A DNA stretch of 64,000 nt from Cryoendolithus antarcticus (taxonomy: Eukaryota > Ascomycota > Dothideomycetes > Cladosporiales > Cladosporiaceae). The stretch is taken from positions 372,001-436,000 of the forward strand of contig NAJO01000026.1 in assembly GCA_002077065.1 (NCBI GenBank), read 5' to 3'. The translations under genes were made by a program, and so were the position numbers. Below the pieces are notes generated by a model. That model saw only the letters and a list, made by a program, of their open reading frames with translations, did no database searches and was not told where the DNA came from. Within the stretch, counting starts at the first letter, position 1, and every line of letters begins with the position of its first letter. Below, piece by piece: positions 30,850 through 41,184 of the stretch.

Positions 30850-32323
30850 ATGGAGCCTCGGAAAGACTATGACGGCCCATCGCTGTCGACGAACAGCAGT
30901 AATGCACCACCAATGGACCACGAAAAGCCCTCAGAGGGGTTCCTCTCCTCACTGTCCTCGAAAATGCCCGGCCGATCGAACGAATCCACGACATTACGAC
31001 CCTACGACAAGTCTCAGGATTACCTGCTCGGCGTGCGAGGTTGCCTAGTCCCTATGGCATTCGTCTGGACGTTCCTCCAAACCTTCGTCCCAGCCGCTGT
31101 CAAAGCCTCCGCAAACACCACAGGCGAAACCTGGGAGCTTGCCCTTCGCAAATCTCTCTCAGTGCTCTTCTGGAACGACACCCTAATCTACGGCTCCATC
31201 GTCTTCCTCTCCGCTCGCACCATATGCGTACCCTTCCTGCTAGACCCCATGAAAGCCACGCTCGCAGGCAGCGTCTTTCGACGAGGCTTCAGTCTGTGGC
31301 TGCCCGTAGCAGCAACACTGATAATTGTGTACGGAGTCTTCACGCACGCGATGGGAGGAAACCAGTACCTCGTTGACTTCGCCGCGTTGACAGGCAACAC
31401 TTCAATGATCACAGGGCTCTACATCATCCCTTCCAGCCTCGCAAATTTCAACGCCATCTTCATGGCTTTCTGGATTACCTACGGCTTCCAGACTCAGGCG
31501 GGGAGCTGGGCTTTCCCGACGCAGATGCTCTGGATCATTAGCGTGGTGTTCCAGCAGAGCTACACGGTCTTCATGTCTATGACTATTATACCCTACACAC
31601 GCCAGCGATGGCGGGTCTATGGAGCCTTTGCCTTTATCGCGACGGCGTGGTGGGTGTATTCATGGGCGTGGTATAGCATCACTGGTCTCCTCATAGCAGA
31701 TGCCGTGATGAACATGGGCATGCGACCAGGGCAGACTGGGACATCGTTCTCCGTGGGCAAGCTGCGCGTACCGTTCTGGAGCCTGGGGGTGCTATTTATG
31801 GCTGCGGGCTTTGCAATGCAATTCGTTTGGGTAGCCGTGCGACCAGACTTAATGAACGAGGAGCTGTACTACCACACAGGCATCTACCTAACAGGTGGTA
31901 TACAGTACGGCATCGATGTGTCCACAGCACAGATACGTGCAGATTGCTACCTGATCATCACGGGGTTCTGGCTGATCCTCGAGACTTCGTCGATCTTGCA
32001 AGCGATATTCCGGAACAAATTCTTCGTCCTGCTTGGTCGACGATCACTAAGTACATCTTCCCTTCTCCTCTTCAATCTGATTTACCCGCTGACACCTACT
32101 GCTAGGCTACTTCCTAACCCAAAGCATCATAATCTACACCCTCGGCATCAAGCTCGCGACAAATACCATGAACGGCGACGTCTCCAAGCTTCCGCGGGCT
32201 AGAGGTATAGCGTTCGTGGCATCACTGTTGGTCAGCATTGCAGCTGCGGAGGCAATGTACTGGGTCGTCGAGCGGCCATCAAGATGGCTCGGTCGGAAAG
32301 CATGGGATTGGATTAGAGAGTGA
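30850..32323 (+). CDS. Acyltransferase-3 family membrane protein
   Basis: Two exons (30850..32050, 32106..32323; 55-nt intron GTACAT...GCTAG) give 472 aa. After a polar N terminus, DYLLGVRGCLVPMAFVWTFL starts a run of about ten TM segments. FWNDTLIYGSIVFLSARTI, FRRGFSLWLPVAATL, FPTQMLWIISVVFQQSYTVF and ITGLLIADAVMNMG correspond in order to blocks in the acyltransferase half of the fusion protein at 24188-27388, so the two are related. The His usual in the first motif of acyltransferase-3 enzymes appears replaced (FVWTFLQ). The spliced C terminus ends in a TM helix and SRWLGRKAWDWIRE. Family members transfer acyl groups to glycans or lipids at membranes. Inferred role: modification of a surface polysaccharide together with its neighbours. 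Confidence 0.8.
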
Positions 32324-32560
32324 AGGGTAACACTTGCATGACATGCCGCGCATCACCACGCAGGCCGGCGTTCGACGGAGTTACAGGGAAGCATTGCGTT
32401 TGAAGGTGTACAATAGATGCACAAGTTACATAGCGTAAAACTCACAAGTGAGCATTTGCGGATCTAGATCGCGTCTCGCTGTCTGCCTCACAGTTGCCGC
32501 CTTGCCTCCTCACCATCCTATCTCCGCAACCTCTCCTCTCCCCTACCGCTACCTCTCCAC

Positions 32561-32977
32561 TCACAACCCCCTAACCCTCGGTCCCTTCCCTACCACACCT
32601 CCAAACGCATGATTCAATCTACTCCCCGCCTTCATCAGGCCCTGCGCCGCAACCCTTGCCCGCTCCGGCTGCCAGATCCCAACATATATCCATTCTAACA
32701 AAACGATCGCCACGATCGAGACAAACACGGCAAAGAAACCCCAGTAGAAAAGCCTGTAGCACGCGCGAATCTGCGCCTTATCGGCTGCGGAGAGGGACTC
32801 GTAGGGATGGGCTTCGGCCTTGGGAAGAATGCGCAGACGGAGATGTTCTGGACCGTGGGACGGGAGCTGGGGTTCGAGGTCGACGGTTTGCCAGTTTTGA
32901 AGTGGTTCTGTGGAAGCGGACTTGGATCCCATTGGTGCAGCGTTGGTACCTGGGAGGGTGGGTGTTCCGTTGGCCAT
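32561..32977 (-). CDS. Small single-pass membrane protein, unknown
   Basis: The first ATG in frame is at 32977 and gives 138 aa. Residues 1-75 are Pro/Ser/Glu-rich with a WQTVDLEPQLPSHGP segment. A single TM (WGFFAVFVSIVAIVLLEWIY) lies at about 88-107. The C terminus is basic (WQPERARVAAQGLMKAGSRL, ending KGPRVRGL), suggesting type II or tail-anchored-like topology with the basic end in the cytosol. I recognise no family. It converges with the acyltransferase-3 gene, 238 bp away. The frame is open with biased composition and a clear TM, which makes coding likely, but this is not certain. Confidence 0.55.
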   Translation of the reverse strand: MANGTPTLPGTNAAPMGSKSASTEPLQNWQTVDLEPQLPSHGPEHLRLRILPKAEAHPYESLSAADKAQIRACYRLFYWGFFAVFVSIVAIVLLEWIYVGIWQPERARVAAQGLMKAGSRLNHAFGGVVGKGPRVRGL

Positions 32978-33544
32978 TTCCTCGGAATTGCTGTCGAGAT
33001 TCGAGAGGTATGGTGTGTGAGATTCTGAGACGCTGTGCGAAGATGGAAAAGAAGAGGGAGAGACATGATGGATAGAAAATTGAGGAGATGGTAACACTGT
33101 TGGGGTGAAGTGCAAGTGACTTTCGAAGTCAGCGGAATGGTGGTCAGCAAATCAAGAACACACGATTAAAAGGTGTGGTGGCATCGCTGTCCCCAATGCC
33201 CGTACAGCGACTCTGGCAGGGACGTGAGGCCTGCCCAGATGGCGTGGGCTTGTCACGCATCGCGTTCGGTGATGCTTGAGCCCGCGAGCAGCACTCGTCT
33301 ATGTGAGCATGAGCATGACTGGGTGCACAGCACTTCGACCAGGTGGCAAAGCGAGTTCAGACAGAGTCAGCGTATCGAGTAGCATCAGGGTCAAAGGATG
33401 GAAGGTCAGATCTAATAGAAGTGCTGTGAGTGGTCATTTGCCGATATCGGTGGACAACGCCGAGTCATTCAAATTTCTGGACGCGAAGCTGTTGGAAATG
33501 GTCACCCCGTTGACAGGGCGTTGCAGATTCGCACAGAGCCATTG
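32978..33544. other. Divergent intergenic region upstream of aconitase paralogue
   Basis: 567 bp between divergent starts; no supported gene inside. Confidence 0.4.
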
Positions 33545-36040
33545 ATGTCCACAATGCTCACAGCAAAGCAGTCACGGGCTGTTCTGTCGCCTAGGCGAGC
33601 GAGCAGCCTTTTTGCGCTGCCCAGCGCCTTACGAGTGGCCATCTACAATAATGCCCGCGGCTTCGCGACTCCGGCATCACAACCCGCAACTCCCACAGCA
33701 TCCTCTCTTGAGAGCAGAACACCACCCTACACGAAGCTCCTCCGTAATCTCCACGATGTGCGGAAGCTCCTTCCTTCGCGATCGCTCACCCTAGCCGAGA
33801 AGATCCTCTACAGCCATCTCGGCGAAAATGCCGAAGAGAGCTTGCTTCAGGGCACGAGTAATGGCCGTGATGTACGAGGCAAGGCCACTCTCAAGCTGCT
33901 TGTCGATCGCGTGGCCATGCAAGATGCCTCCGCTCAGATGGCCCTACTTCAGTTCATGACTTGCCGGCTGTCTTCCACAGCAGTACCTAGTAGCATCCAC
34001 TGCGATCACATGATCGTCGGTGAGCGAGGTGCGGACCTTGATCTCCCGAATAGTATAGAGGGGAACAAGGAGGTGTATGACTTCCTGGAGAGCGCGAGCA
34101 AGAAGTATGGCATTGAGTTCTGGCCGCCTGGCGCGGGCATCATTCATCAGACTGTGCTGGAGAACTACTCAGCGCCGGGATTGATGATGTTGGGGACTGA
34201 TTCGCATACACCAAATGCTGGTGGGCTTGGCGCGATTGCGATCGGTGTAGGTGGAGCAGATGCCGTTGATGCTATGGTGGGTGCAGCATGGGAGCTCAAG
34301 GCGCCGAAGATTCTTGGGGTGAAGCTGGAGGGTCAGCTGAGTGGGTGGGCAAGTCCCAAGGACATCATCATGAGCTTGGCTGGTCAGCTCACGGTGAGGG
34401 GAGGGACTGGGTATATCATTGAGTACTTTGGCGAGGGCGTCAAGAGTCTGTCAAGCACAGGCATGGCTACCGTGTGCAACATGGGTGCAGAAGTAGGTGC
34501 TACGACCAGCATATTCCCCTACACGCCCAGCTCGCACGATCCATACCTACACGCCACACATCGAGGTGCGATCGCAACGCAAGCCAATGCGATCTGGCAC
34601 TCCCCCGGTGCGCATAATCTTCTACGACCAGACGATGGCGCAGAGTACGATCAAGTCATCGTAATGGACCTTACAAAGCTCGAACCGCATATCAATGGTC
34701 CTTTCACCCCAGACCTCTCGACACCTCTCTCACTCTTCAAAGATGCAGTGAAAGCCAATTCCTGGCCCGAGACTTTCGGCGCCGGTCTCATTGGTAGCTG
34801 CACAAACTCCTCCTACGAAGACATGACAAGATCAGAGTCCCTCGTCAAGCAAGCCAAAGCAGCAGGACTGCAACCGCGCGCCGACTTCTTCGTAACGCCG
34901 GGCAGCGAGCAGATCCGGGCAACCGTAGATCGCGACGGAATCCTGTCCTCATTCGAAGACTCTGGCAGCATCGTCCTCGCAAATGCATGTGGACCTTGCA
35001 TCGGGCAATGGTCACGCACAGACGATGTCAAGAAGGGCGAGTCCAACGCCATCTTCAGCTCGTATAATCGCAATTTTCCCGGCCGCAATGATGGTAATCG
35101 CAAGACGATGAACTTTCTTGCTTCGCCTGAGCTGGTGACAGCCATGTCCTACGCTGGTTCTACGACCTTCAACCCTCTGACTGACACCCTGCCGACACCA
35201 TCCGGTACGCCCTTTCGGTTCCAACCTCCTGTTGGGCAGGACTTGCCATCTCTCGGTTTCGCCTCCGGAAACCCTGTCTTCGCTCCGTCTGCCGCTGCTC
35301 CTGACGCTTCCGCACCGGTAGTGGTCAGCCCAACTTCCTCACGCCTGGCGCTCCTCGAGCCCTTTGACGCCTGGCCTACGTCAGCATCTGGCACACCCGC
35401 AGATCTCACGTCTCAGCGCGTGCTGGTCAAAGTCAAGGGACAGTGCACGACAGACACCATCTCTGCCGCTGGCCCATGGCTGAAGTACAAAGGACATCTC
35501 CCCAACATCTCCGAGAACACTCTCATCGGTGCGGTCAACGCTGACACAGGCAATACTAACGAGGCTCTTGATCTCGATGGCTCGAGCCACACGATCCCAG
35601 AGCTGGCTAAGAAGTGGAAGGCTGATGGGCAGGGCTGGATCGTCGTGGCTGAGGGCAACTACGGCGAGGGTTCTGCGCGTGAGCACGCCGCCTTGCAGCC
35701 AAGGTATCTGGGCTGCAGAGTCATCGTTACGAAATCCTTTGCGCGGATCCATGAGACGAATCTGAAGAAGCAAGGTGTTGTGCCACTGACGTTCGCGAAT
35801 GAGAGCGACTATGATCTTGTCAACGGTGGGGACGAAGTGAGCACGGAAGGGTTGGGCGAGATGCTAGCAAGGGGTATGAAGGGCGAGGATATCAGCAGCA
35901 TGAAAATCGGTCTGCTAGTGAAGAAGAAGGTGGGTGGAGAGGTGAAGAGGATTGAACTCAAGCACCAGCTTAGTCGGGACCAGTGCGGCTTTGTGCTTAA
36001 GGGGAGTGCGTTGAACTTGCTTGCTGCTAGGGGACAGTGA
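33545..36040 (+). CDS. ACO2: Mitochondrial aconitase paralogue (Aco2/AcoB type)
   Basis: An intronless 831-aa protein from the ATG at 33545. The N terminus is Arg/Ser/Ala rich without acids and ends NARGFA|TP, a mitochondrial presequence. The core has all aconitase hallmarks: GTDSHTPNAGGLGAIAIGVG, IGSCTNSSYEDM and NACGPCIGQWSR, whose three Cys (about 419, 482, 485) would bind the 4Fe-4S cluster. The swivel domain has EGNYGEGSAREHAALQPRYL and SFARIHETNLKKQG. Aconitases interconvert citrate and isocitrate. In fungi the Aco2/AcoB paralogue is linked to the homocitrate branch of lysine synthesis and is divergent from the TCA enzyme. Assignment to that paralogue is by overall impression, including the long C-terminal end. 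A variable Ala/Pro/Ser-rich linker lies between core and swivel domains. Confidence 0.9.
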   Translation: MSTMLTAKQSRAVLSPRRASSLFALPSALRVAIYNNARGFATPASQPATPTASSLESRTPPYTKLLRNLHDVRKLLPSRSLTLAEKILYSHLGENAEESLLQGTSNGRDVRGKATLKLLVDRVAMQDASAQMALLQFMTCRLSSTAVPSSIHCDHMIVGERGADLDLPNSIEGNKEVYDFLESASKKYGIEFWPPGAGIIHQTVLENYSAPGLMMLGTDSHTPNAGGLGAIAIGVGGADAVDAMVGAAWELKAPKILGVKLEGQLSGWASPKDIIMSLAGQLTVRGGTGYIIEYFGEGVKSLSSTGMATVCNMGAEVGATTSIFPYTPSSHDPYLHATHRGAIATQANAIWHSPGAHNLLRPDDGAEYDQVIVMDLTKLEPHINGPFTPDLSTPLSLFKDAVKANSWPETFGAGLIGSCTNSSYEDMTRSESLVKQAKAAGLQPRADFFVTPGSEQIRATVDRDGILSSFEDSGSIVLANACGPCIGQWSRTDDVKKGESNAIFSSYNRNFPGRNDGNRKTMNFLASPELVTAMSYAGSTTFNPLTDTLPTPSGTPFRFQPPVGQDLPSLGFASGNPVFAPSAAAPDASAPVVVSPTSSRLALLEPFDAWPTSASGTPADLTSQRVLVKVKGQCTTDTISAAGPWLKYKGHLPNISENTLIGAVNADTGNTNEALDLDGSSHTIPELAKKWKADGQGWIVVAEGNYGEGSAREHAALQPRYLGCRVIVTKSFARIHETNLKKQGVVPLTFANESDYDLVNGGDEVSTEGLGEMLARGMKGEDISSMKIGLLVKKKVGGEVKRIELKHQLSRDQCGFVLKGSALNLLAARGQ

Positions 36041-37066
36041 GCTCGAGGAATCAGCTTATGTTGGCTGTTGATGTGCACTGAGTTGGGGTGCTGTGTTGCA
36101 CATCCGAGAGCTTGAACAATCGGTAAGGTCGCCGAATCTGACCTGAGGCTCTACTGGACAGCACTTCTGTGCTTGACATCTGAGCTCGAAGGCACCAAAG
36201 ACATCCGGCGTATCTCACCTGGTGCCATCACCATTGTCAACGCGCAATCGTTCACACGTTCACACGCGCTGTGCGGATGAGACGGAGATGAGACATTCAG
36301 TGTAGAGACAGTGGTCAAGACGAGATCATCACCTAAGAGGCATCACTGTCTGGTCCACCTACTCCAAAGGACCTCTATGTGCTCTCCTGTTCACCTTTCG
36401 TTGGCCTTGCTTTCCGTTGGCTCACTCGCCGTTGGCCTCACTCACCATTACTTTCACACTCTGTCGCTCTAACATTCCGTTAGCCTACTCGCCATCACTC
36501 CCATTCCTTATCACACCCACTCCATATCACTCTTAGTTTCTAGAACACACTCTCTCCGTCTCACTCTCCCTCCGTCACATCAAGACTCCATTATCCTCAC
36601 TTCGATCCGTCATTTCCTCTTCCTTTCATCTGTACCGCGGCATTATGATTCAGCGCTCGGTTCTTGATACACCACACTGAACGCTCTCTCAAAATCTCAG
36701 CTGAATTGACCTACTGCCAGCTGATTTGACCTACTGAGCGCCGATCATTGTCACGTCACTACACCCGTGTTAGCAAGGGCACTTATGGTCGAAAGTGAGG
36801 TTCCTCTAAGTGAAGCAAACCTAGTCCGCGCAGTTCGAGTTGCTCATCGCAGCAATCTCATCATGCCCACACATCGACGAGCCGCGAGTCAAAGATTGTC
36901 ATTGTATGAATTCATACAAGGGTATCCACACAAAGCGTAGTGTCTCACACTTTGCTCACACTGTCCGTCGTCCTTCGTTAGGATTCAGAATAACCCATCA
37001 CGGCGATTTACTCCATCTCAGATACTCTACGACATTCGTCGGTTGCGTGATCGTGCCGAAGTCAGC
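36041..37066. other. Intergenic with CT/CA-rich imperfect repeats
   Basis: 1026 bp between convergent genes. The part at about 36380-36600 is strongly pyrimidine-biased on this strand, with repeated CACTC and four variants of CGTT(G/A)GCCT within about 100 bp. No gene was recognised. Confidence 0.4.
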
Positions 37067-38652
37067 TCAGCTCTTCGGCGAGATCATCGCCCCGTCATAC
37101 GACACCTCAACGAATCTATTGAATCCAATTTTCAGACCGCCAGATCCATCACTCCTGCCCTTATAAGTCTCCTCTCCGATCCAGACAGCAATGTCCTCGC
37201 AGTCTCCCACAATCTCCAACTTGCGGAATGCGAGCAAACTGATCAAGCTGTCGCAGAGCTCGCGTAGACCCTTGTATTGACGTGAGTAATTGTACTTCAT
37301 CTTACCATTCTGTCTGTAATGCACCCAGTGCAGTTTGTCTAATCGAACCGTAAGTGTCTGGAGGCTTGTGGCAAGGGCGAGACAGCGGAAAGCGTGCTTC
37401 GCCGCCGCTTTGCCTCCGGACTGGTAGTCGACTGAGAGAGCGCGCAAAGAGGTGATAGGTGGGCTGAAGGAGACTGCTGGACGATTGTTGGTAGCGGCTT
37501 GGAACAGTAGAGCCTTTACCTGTTTACGCAGGAATTTGTCCAATGCTGTGACGCTGCCGAATACGAAGTGGTTGGCGTAGAAGAGCGACTTGGCTTCATC
37601 GTAGATTTACTTGTTGACACATAGAAGAGCGGTGAGAATATCGTAGTGGCCCAGGATCCCGTAGGCACGACTCTCGGGGTCCCAGTGCTGTTTGGTCGTT
37701 ATGGTGAATTGGTCTGGGGTCGAGGTCTGAGGGAGTGGGTCTATCGCGGCGTTGTAGACGTGGCCTTGGACGCCCATACGGGACTTCGTGAACTAGATTC
37801 CTGTGCTCGGATGGGTGAGGACGTGCTTGTAGATGATAGTGCGCAGCTCAACGGGTATGCGTAGGAATTGCGGCGTTGCTGCGGGTGCTGCCAGTGGGAT
37901 GTCGTCCGCAGGTAGAGACTCGGGAACATGAGAATCACCAGTAGGCTTGGTCTGGAGTCTAGATACCTCGCGCTCACTCGGCTCTGTTTCCCGTTGGAGT
38001 AGATCTTCGCGGAACTTGATGCGAAGGTATTCAGCCGCTTTGGCATATTCGACGCTGTAGCTGTATTGGGTTGATCGTCCATATCCAAATGGAGTCGATG
38101 GCAAAGTACCATTGGAGTGCTGAACAACAGGAAGCTCGACATCTCGCAACGCCTCCGTCCACCGCTGACCGAGACGTAGGCCCTCAGACCTCTTGGCTTG
38201 GGCCGAATGCGCCTGCTCATGGCGGTACCATTTCAGCTTCCACATACGCTCCAGGATGGCAGGCATGCTGAGAAAAGGTGATATGTCACTCGTCTGTCCA
38301 TCGACATGACGCTCCATATGGAGCATCACAACGATCCAGCAGCCACGTGAGACAGGCGGCTCTCGTGTGGAGTCCAGATACTTGCGAATGATGCGTCTCA
38401 ATGCGTAGTAGAGTTGGTCACGCACACCAAGCGTATCGCCGATCTCTCCGTCCAGCTCGTCGACTCGGACCATAAGCTGTCTCTGTTGGCGCTTGAGGTC
38501 TTCCCTCTTCGTTTGTATGTCCATATCGATGCTTCTGTATGACACATGTCTAAGTCAGCTCAACTCGCGTCCTTCTCATGTTCGCCCATAAATCGTTGTG
38601 CTCACACATACTCTAGCCGCGCTATTGAGGAGCGCCTCGATGTTGGATTCAT
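37067..38652 (-). pseudogene. 2EXR/F-box-like family gene with two in-frame stops
   Basis: Two exons, complement(37067..38534, 38612..38652), form one frame of 503 codons from the ATG at 38652 through a 77-nt intron (GTATGT...CATACAG). It is interrupted by TAG at 37795-37793 and TAA at 37609-37607. The N-terminal half is a coiled coil (KREDLKRQQRQLMVRVDELD). The domain starts FLRIPVELRTIIYKHVLTH just before the TAG and resumes with DILTALLCVN(stop)IYDEAKSLFYANHFVFG, the LLxVNxQIxxEAxxLFY block of the family. Family logic suggests Gln at the second stop. Both stops can derive from Gln codons by one C-to-T change in a CpA context, the favoured RIP target. No frameshift is present. The gene has decayed little, so inactivation is recent, unless the stops are base errors. 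Confidence 0.75.
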
Positions 38653-39633
38653 CGGCTTCTGCAATCTGTCGACATGCAAAAGTGACATGTAGAGGGGCGA
38701 TTGATCAGCTTATGAGAATAACGGTATACGACGAGCTTCACGGCCAACTAGCATCCGCTAGAGTCCACCTGAAGTGATTTCCTTGTGCCCAAGCCACGGC
38801 AAGAAGCCCAATGTCATGACAATGCATTGGCGTGGCAAAGGCTTGGAAGCCGTCCAGCTTCCAATGCGCTCCAGAGGCTTCTCAGAAAGGCGAAGCTCGA
38901 GTGACTGACGATCCACTGTACCAGACGGTGCCCAAGCCGGTTGAGAGGTCTTCATGGTCAGTATCAGGATCAATCAAGAAGAGATGCGCTTCTCTTTGAT
39001 GCTCAATATAGCCGAAGGAGAACTTTCCCAACAACAAGAGGGCTGTTTCGGCCTCTCCTCGGATTTGGAACATCGATTGAGCTGTGATCATCTTATCTGT
39101 GGCAGTAGAGAGCTATGCTGCTGCATACATGAGAGCTCCGTGTGCCAATCGGAGACAGCGATGACCAGTCTTTCCTCCCATAGCTGATTGGGAGCCAAAT
39201 CCACTAAGAGTCATCTTGTCACTCTTGTCTGACCTTCTCGCGCTTTGTCAATCTGAAATCCTGGCGGATGATATCTAGTACATAGAGAGACGAGCGAGTG
39301 TCCAAAACAAGCATCGTCATCCGTGAGTACACGGACATAGCTGTGAGGGATTCAGTCGACTACGACTCGCGTCCGTGATCTGGCTGACGATCTCATGAAG
39401 GTCCACGCACGAGAATACAAGGACTGTAGGGGTTGCTTTCATGCGTTGGGCGTGGTTCAATTTGCTTATCAATCGTGAACACGGATCAACAGCCACCATT
39501 GCCTGCAGACGTGAAGCATGATTTCTCCAGTAGCCCGAAGTCAACGGGCCTAGTCATGTTCCGCGCGAGCTAGCCTTGGCCACCGAAGCTCTGTATCGAA
39601 CCTTGACGATGTCATAATATGTGCTGGCCGACG
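38653..39633. other. Intergenic, possible gene relic at 38738-39091
   Basis: 981 bp. On the minus strand, 39091 to 38738 reads as one frame with a single TGA (MFQIRGEAETALLLLGKF ... RASPF-stop-EASGAHWKLDGFQAF ... IGLLAVAWAQGNHF), preceded by a possible 3' splice site. This could be a relic of a fungal gene, but I cannot assign a family. The rest is featureless. Confidence 0.25.
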
Positions 39634-40212
39634 TTACAACAGGGCCGCCAATGTTATACATCCAGCAACAAATGGTAGTGCAGCTCTCAAGGACTGCCTC
39701 AACTGCCAGCTCCGGATGAGGTCGTCAAGTTTCTTCTGGTCCCTCTCATCCAGCATCTGCTCTTCAGGACCTGAGAAGTGCTTGCCCATTGCAGCAACCT
39801 GGTCATTAATGGGAAAGATGAAGAGAGCCTCATACCAAGCTACCTGGAACACCGTAGCTGTGGCGGCCATGTACCAACTTGCCCTCGCAACTATCGCAGG
39901 ATCGCGATGCAGGTAGCTTAGGATACCCATGAGCGATGTCAGGAGAGCGAAAGCTTGACTTGCAGGCTGCAGAAATACACCGCCGCGGCGGAAGGTCTCC
40001 TTGAATTGATCGATCTTGCTACGCGACGTGTTCGATGGTAGCAGGATGATCGGCATTACCCATAGCGATAAGCACGACGCGAGCCCTGTCAAACGTGGTC
40101 AGCGAACTAGCTCTGCATCCAAACTAAAGTCAGCATTACCACCGAGGAAGATCAGCCCTATCGGCAGTGCGATTCGAAGGACCGACACGGAGAGGACCAG
40201 AGTGCGATGCAT
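39634..40212 (-). CDS. DUF1772 (anthrone oxygenase-like) membrane protein
   Basis: Two exons, complement(39634..40085, 40140..40212; 54-nt intron GTAATG...GACAG), give 174 aa. The order is typical of DUF1772: TM1 (VLRIALPIGLIFLGGLAS), a central WYMAATATVFQVAWYEALFIF pair of helices, a charged segment with DERDQKKLDDLIRSW and a final TM after LRQSLRAALPFVAG. Some relatives (anthrone oxygenases) act in anthraquinone biosynthesis, but most are of unknown role. There is no polyketide synthase or other biosynthetic gene in the window, so I do not assign a pathway. The usual WNxxHxxR motif reads SWQLRQSLR, so the His is not evident. Confidence 0.75.
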
Positions 40213-41184
40213 TGCTGTGTATTAGTCGCCGGTCGTGGGCAACAACGCGCTGCACAATGTACCTTGCCTGAGTCCGTGGGTAAGATACAAAGAAGCCGTC
40301 GTCCGACTCGGATGAAGAGGTAATGCCAAGACCATCTCACGTCATCATCCTCTTGCGGATCATCGACTTCAACGAACGACGAAACACGCATGTGTACCAA
40401 CGTCGGGATCCATCAATGCGAAAGGTCCCGTCAGACGAGCCTCAGGCCAACGAGAAACCTCGATCACCGCGATCCACCGTCAGCTTGCCCCGCCAAACGA
40501 CCCCCACTGCCATGCTCTGCCAAGCGTGACAGCGTCGAACGTTGTCCCCGCGGCGCTAGTCGGATAGTATCAACGAACCACGAGGCCGCCGTTGACATCA
40601 TTCGCGTCAGCCCACTCGCGCACGCCGTGCGCCCATGCCACGCGAGCAGACGATACACTTTTCGCGATATCGACCCTGCGCCGTCGCTTCGGCGTCGTCT
40701 AGACCTTCGAGCCACACGAGAGCGTCGAACGGCCGCTTGTATGGTATCGCTGACTCTCTCCAGCACGCCACGCAGTCTTAGTTTCCTGGTGCCATGGAGT
40801 CTTGGGTGTGAACAGTCAGCCACTGTACACACGAGCACGCACGAGCAACCTCGCTAAGCGGTTGAAGCTGCAGACACACTGCATGAGGATCGACGTCAAT
40901 CAACGCGAGGCTGACTGCGACTGCTCGTCAAGCTCGAAGCTGCACGGCTTGGCCACGATCGGCGCCGGGGTTCTCGATGGTAATTGCTGCCAGCGCATGG
41001 GACTTGCATGAATAAGGCTGACCTTGTCTGCTTCGAGTTTGGAGGCGTCTTCCGAATGCTTGGATGATGCTAGATTTGGAAGGCCATCCGTGTCGTATAT
41101 ATCCTTTGGTGGTGGCATCAGGTGAGTGCGAGCCTGTTTCTCGGGACTTTCTTTGTGTTACCAGACAAGATAGGCACGGAGACC
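40213..41184. other. Intergenic, DUF1772 gene to transcription-factor-like gene
   Basis: 972 bp with divergent promoters. Short frames (for example a 72-aa frame at 41118-40900 minus) are not supported by any signature. Confidence 0.35.

Noticed and set aside
4763..37795. Stop-codon reassignment to explain in-frame TAG/TAA in several genes
   Set aside because: Intact neighbouring genes end in TAG, TAA and TGA and none has internal stops, so the standard code applies.
39634..40212. Secondary-metabolite cluster suggested by DUF1772 (anthrone oxygenase-like) gene
   Set aside because: No polyketide synthase, NRPS, terpene cyclase or tailoring set nearby.
40900..41118. 72-codon ATG frame upstream of the transcription-factor-like gene
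   Set aside because: Too short and without recognisable features; it lies in the expected promoter.
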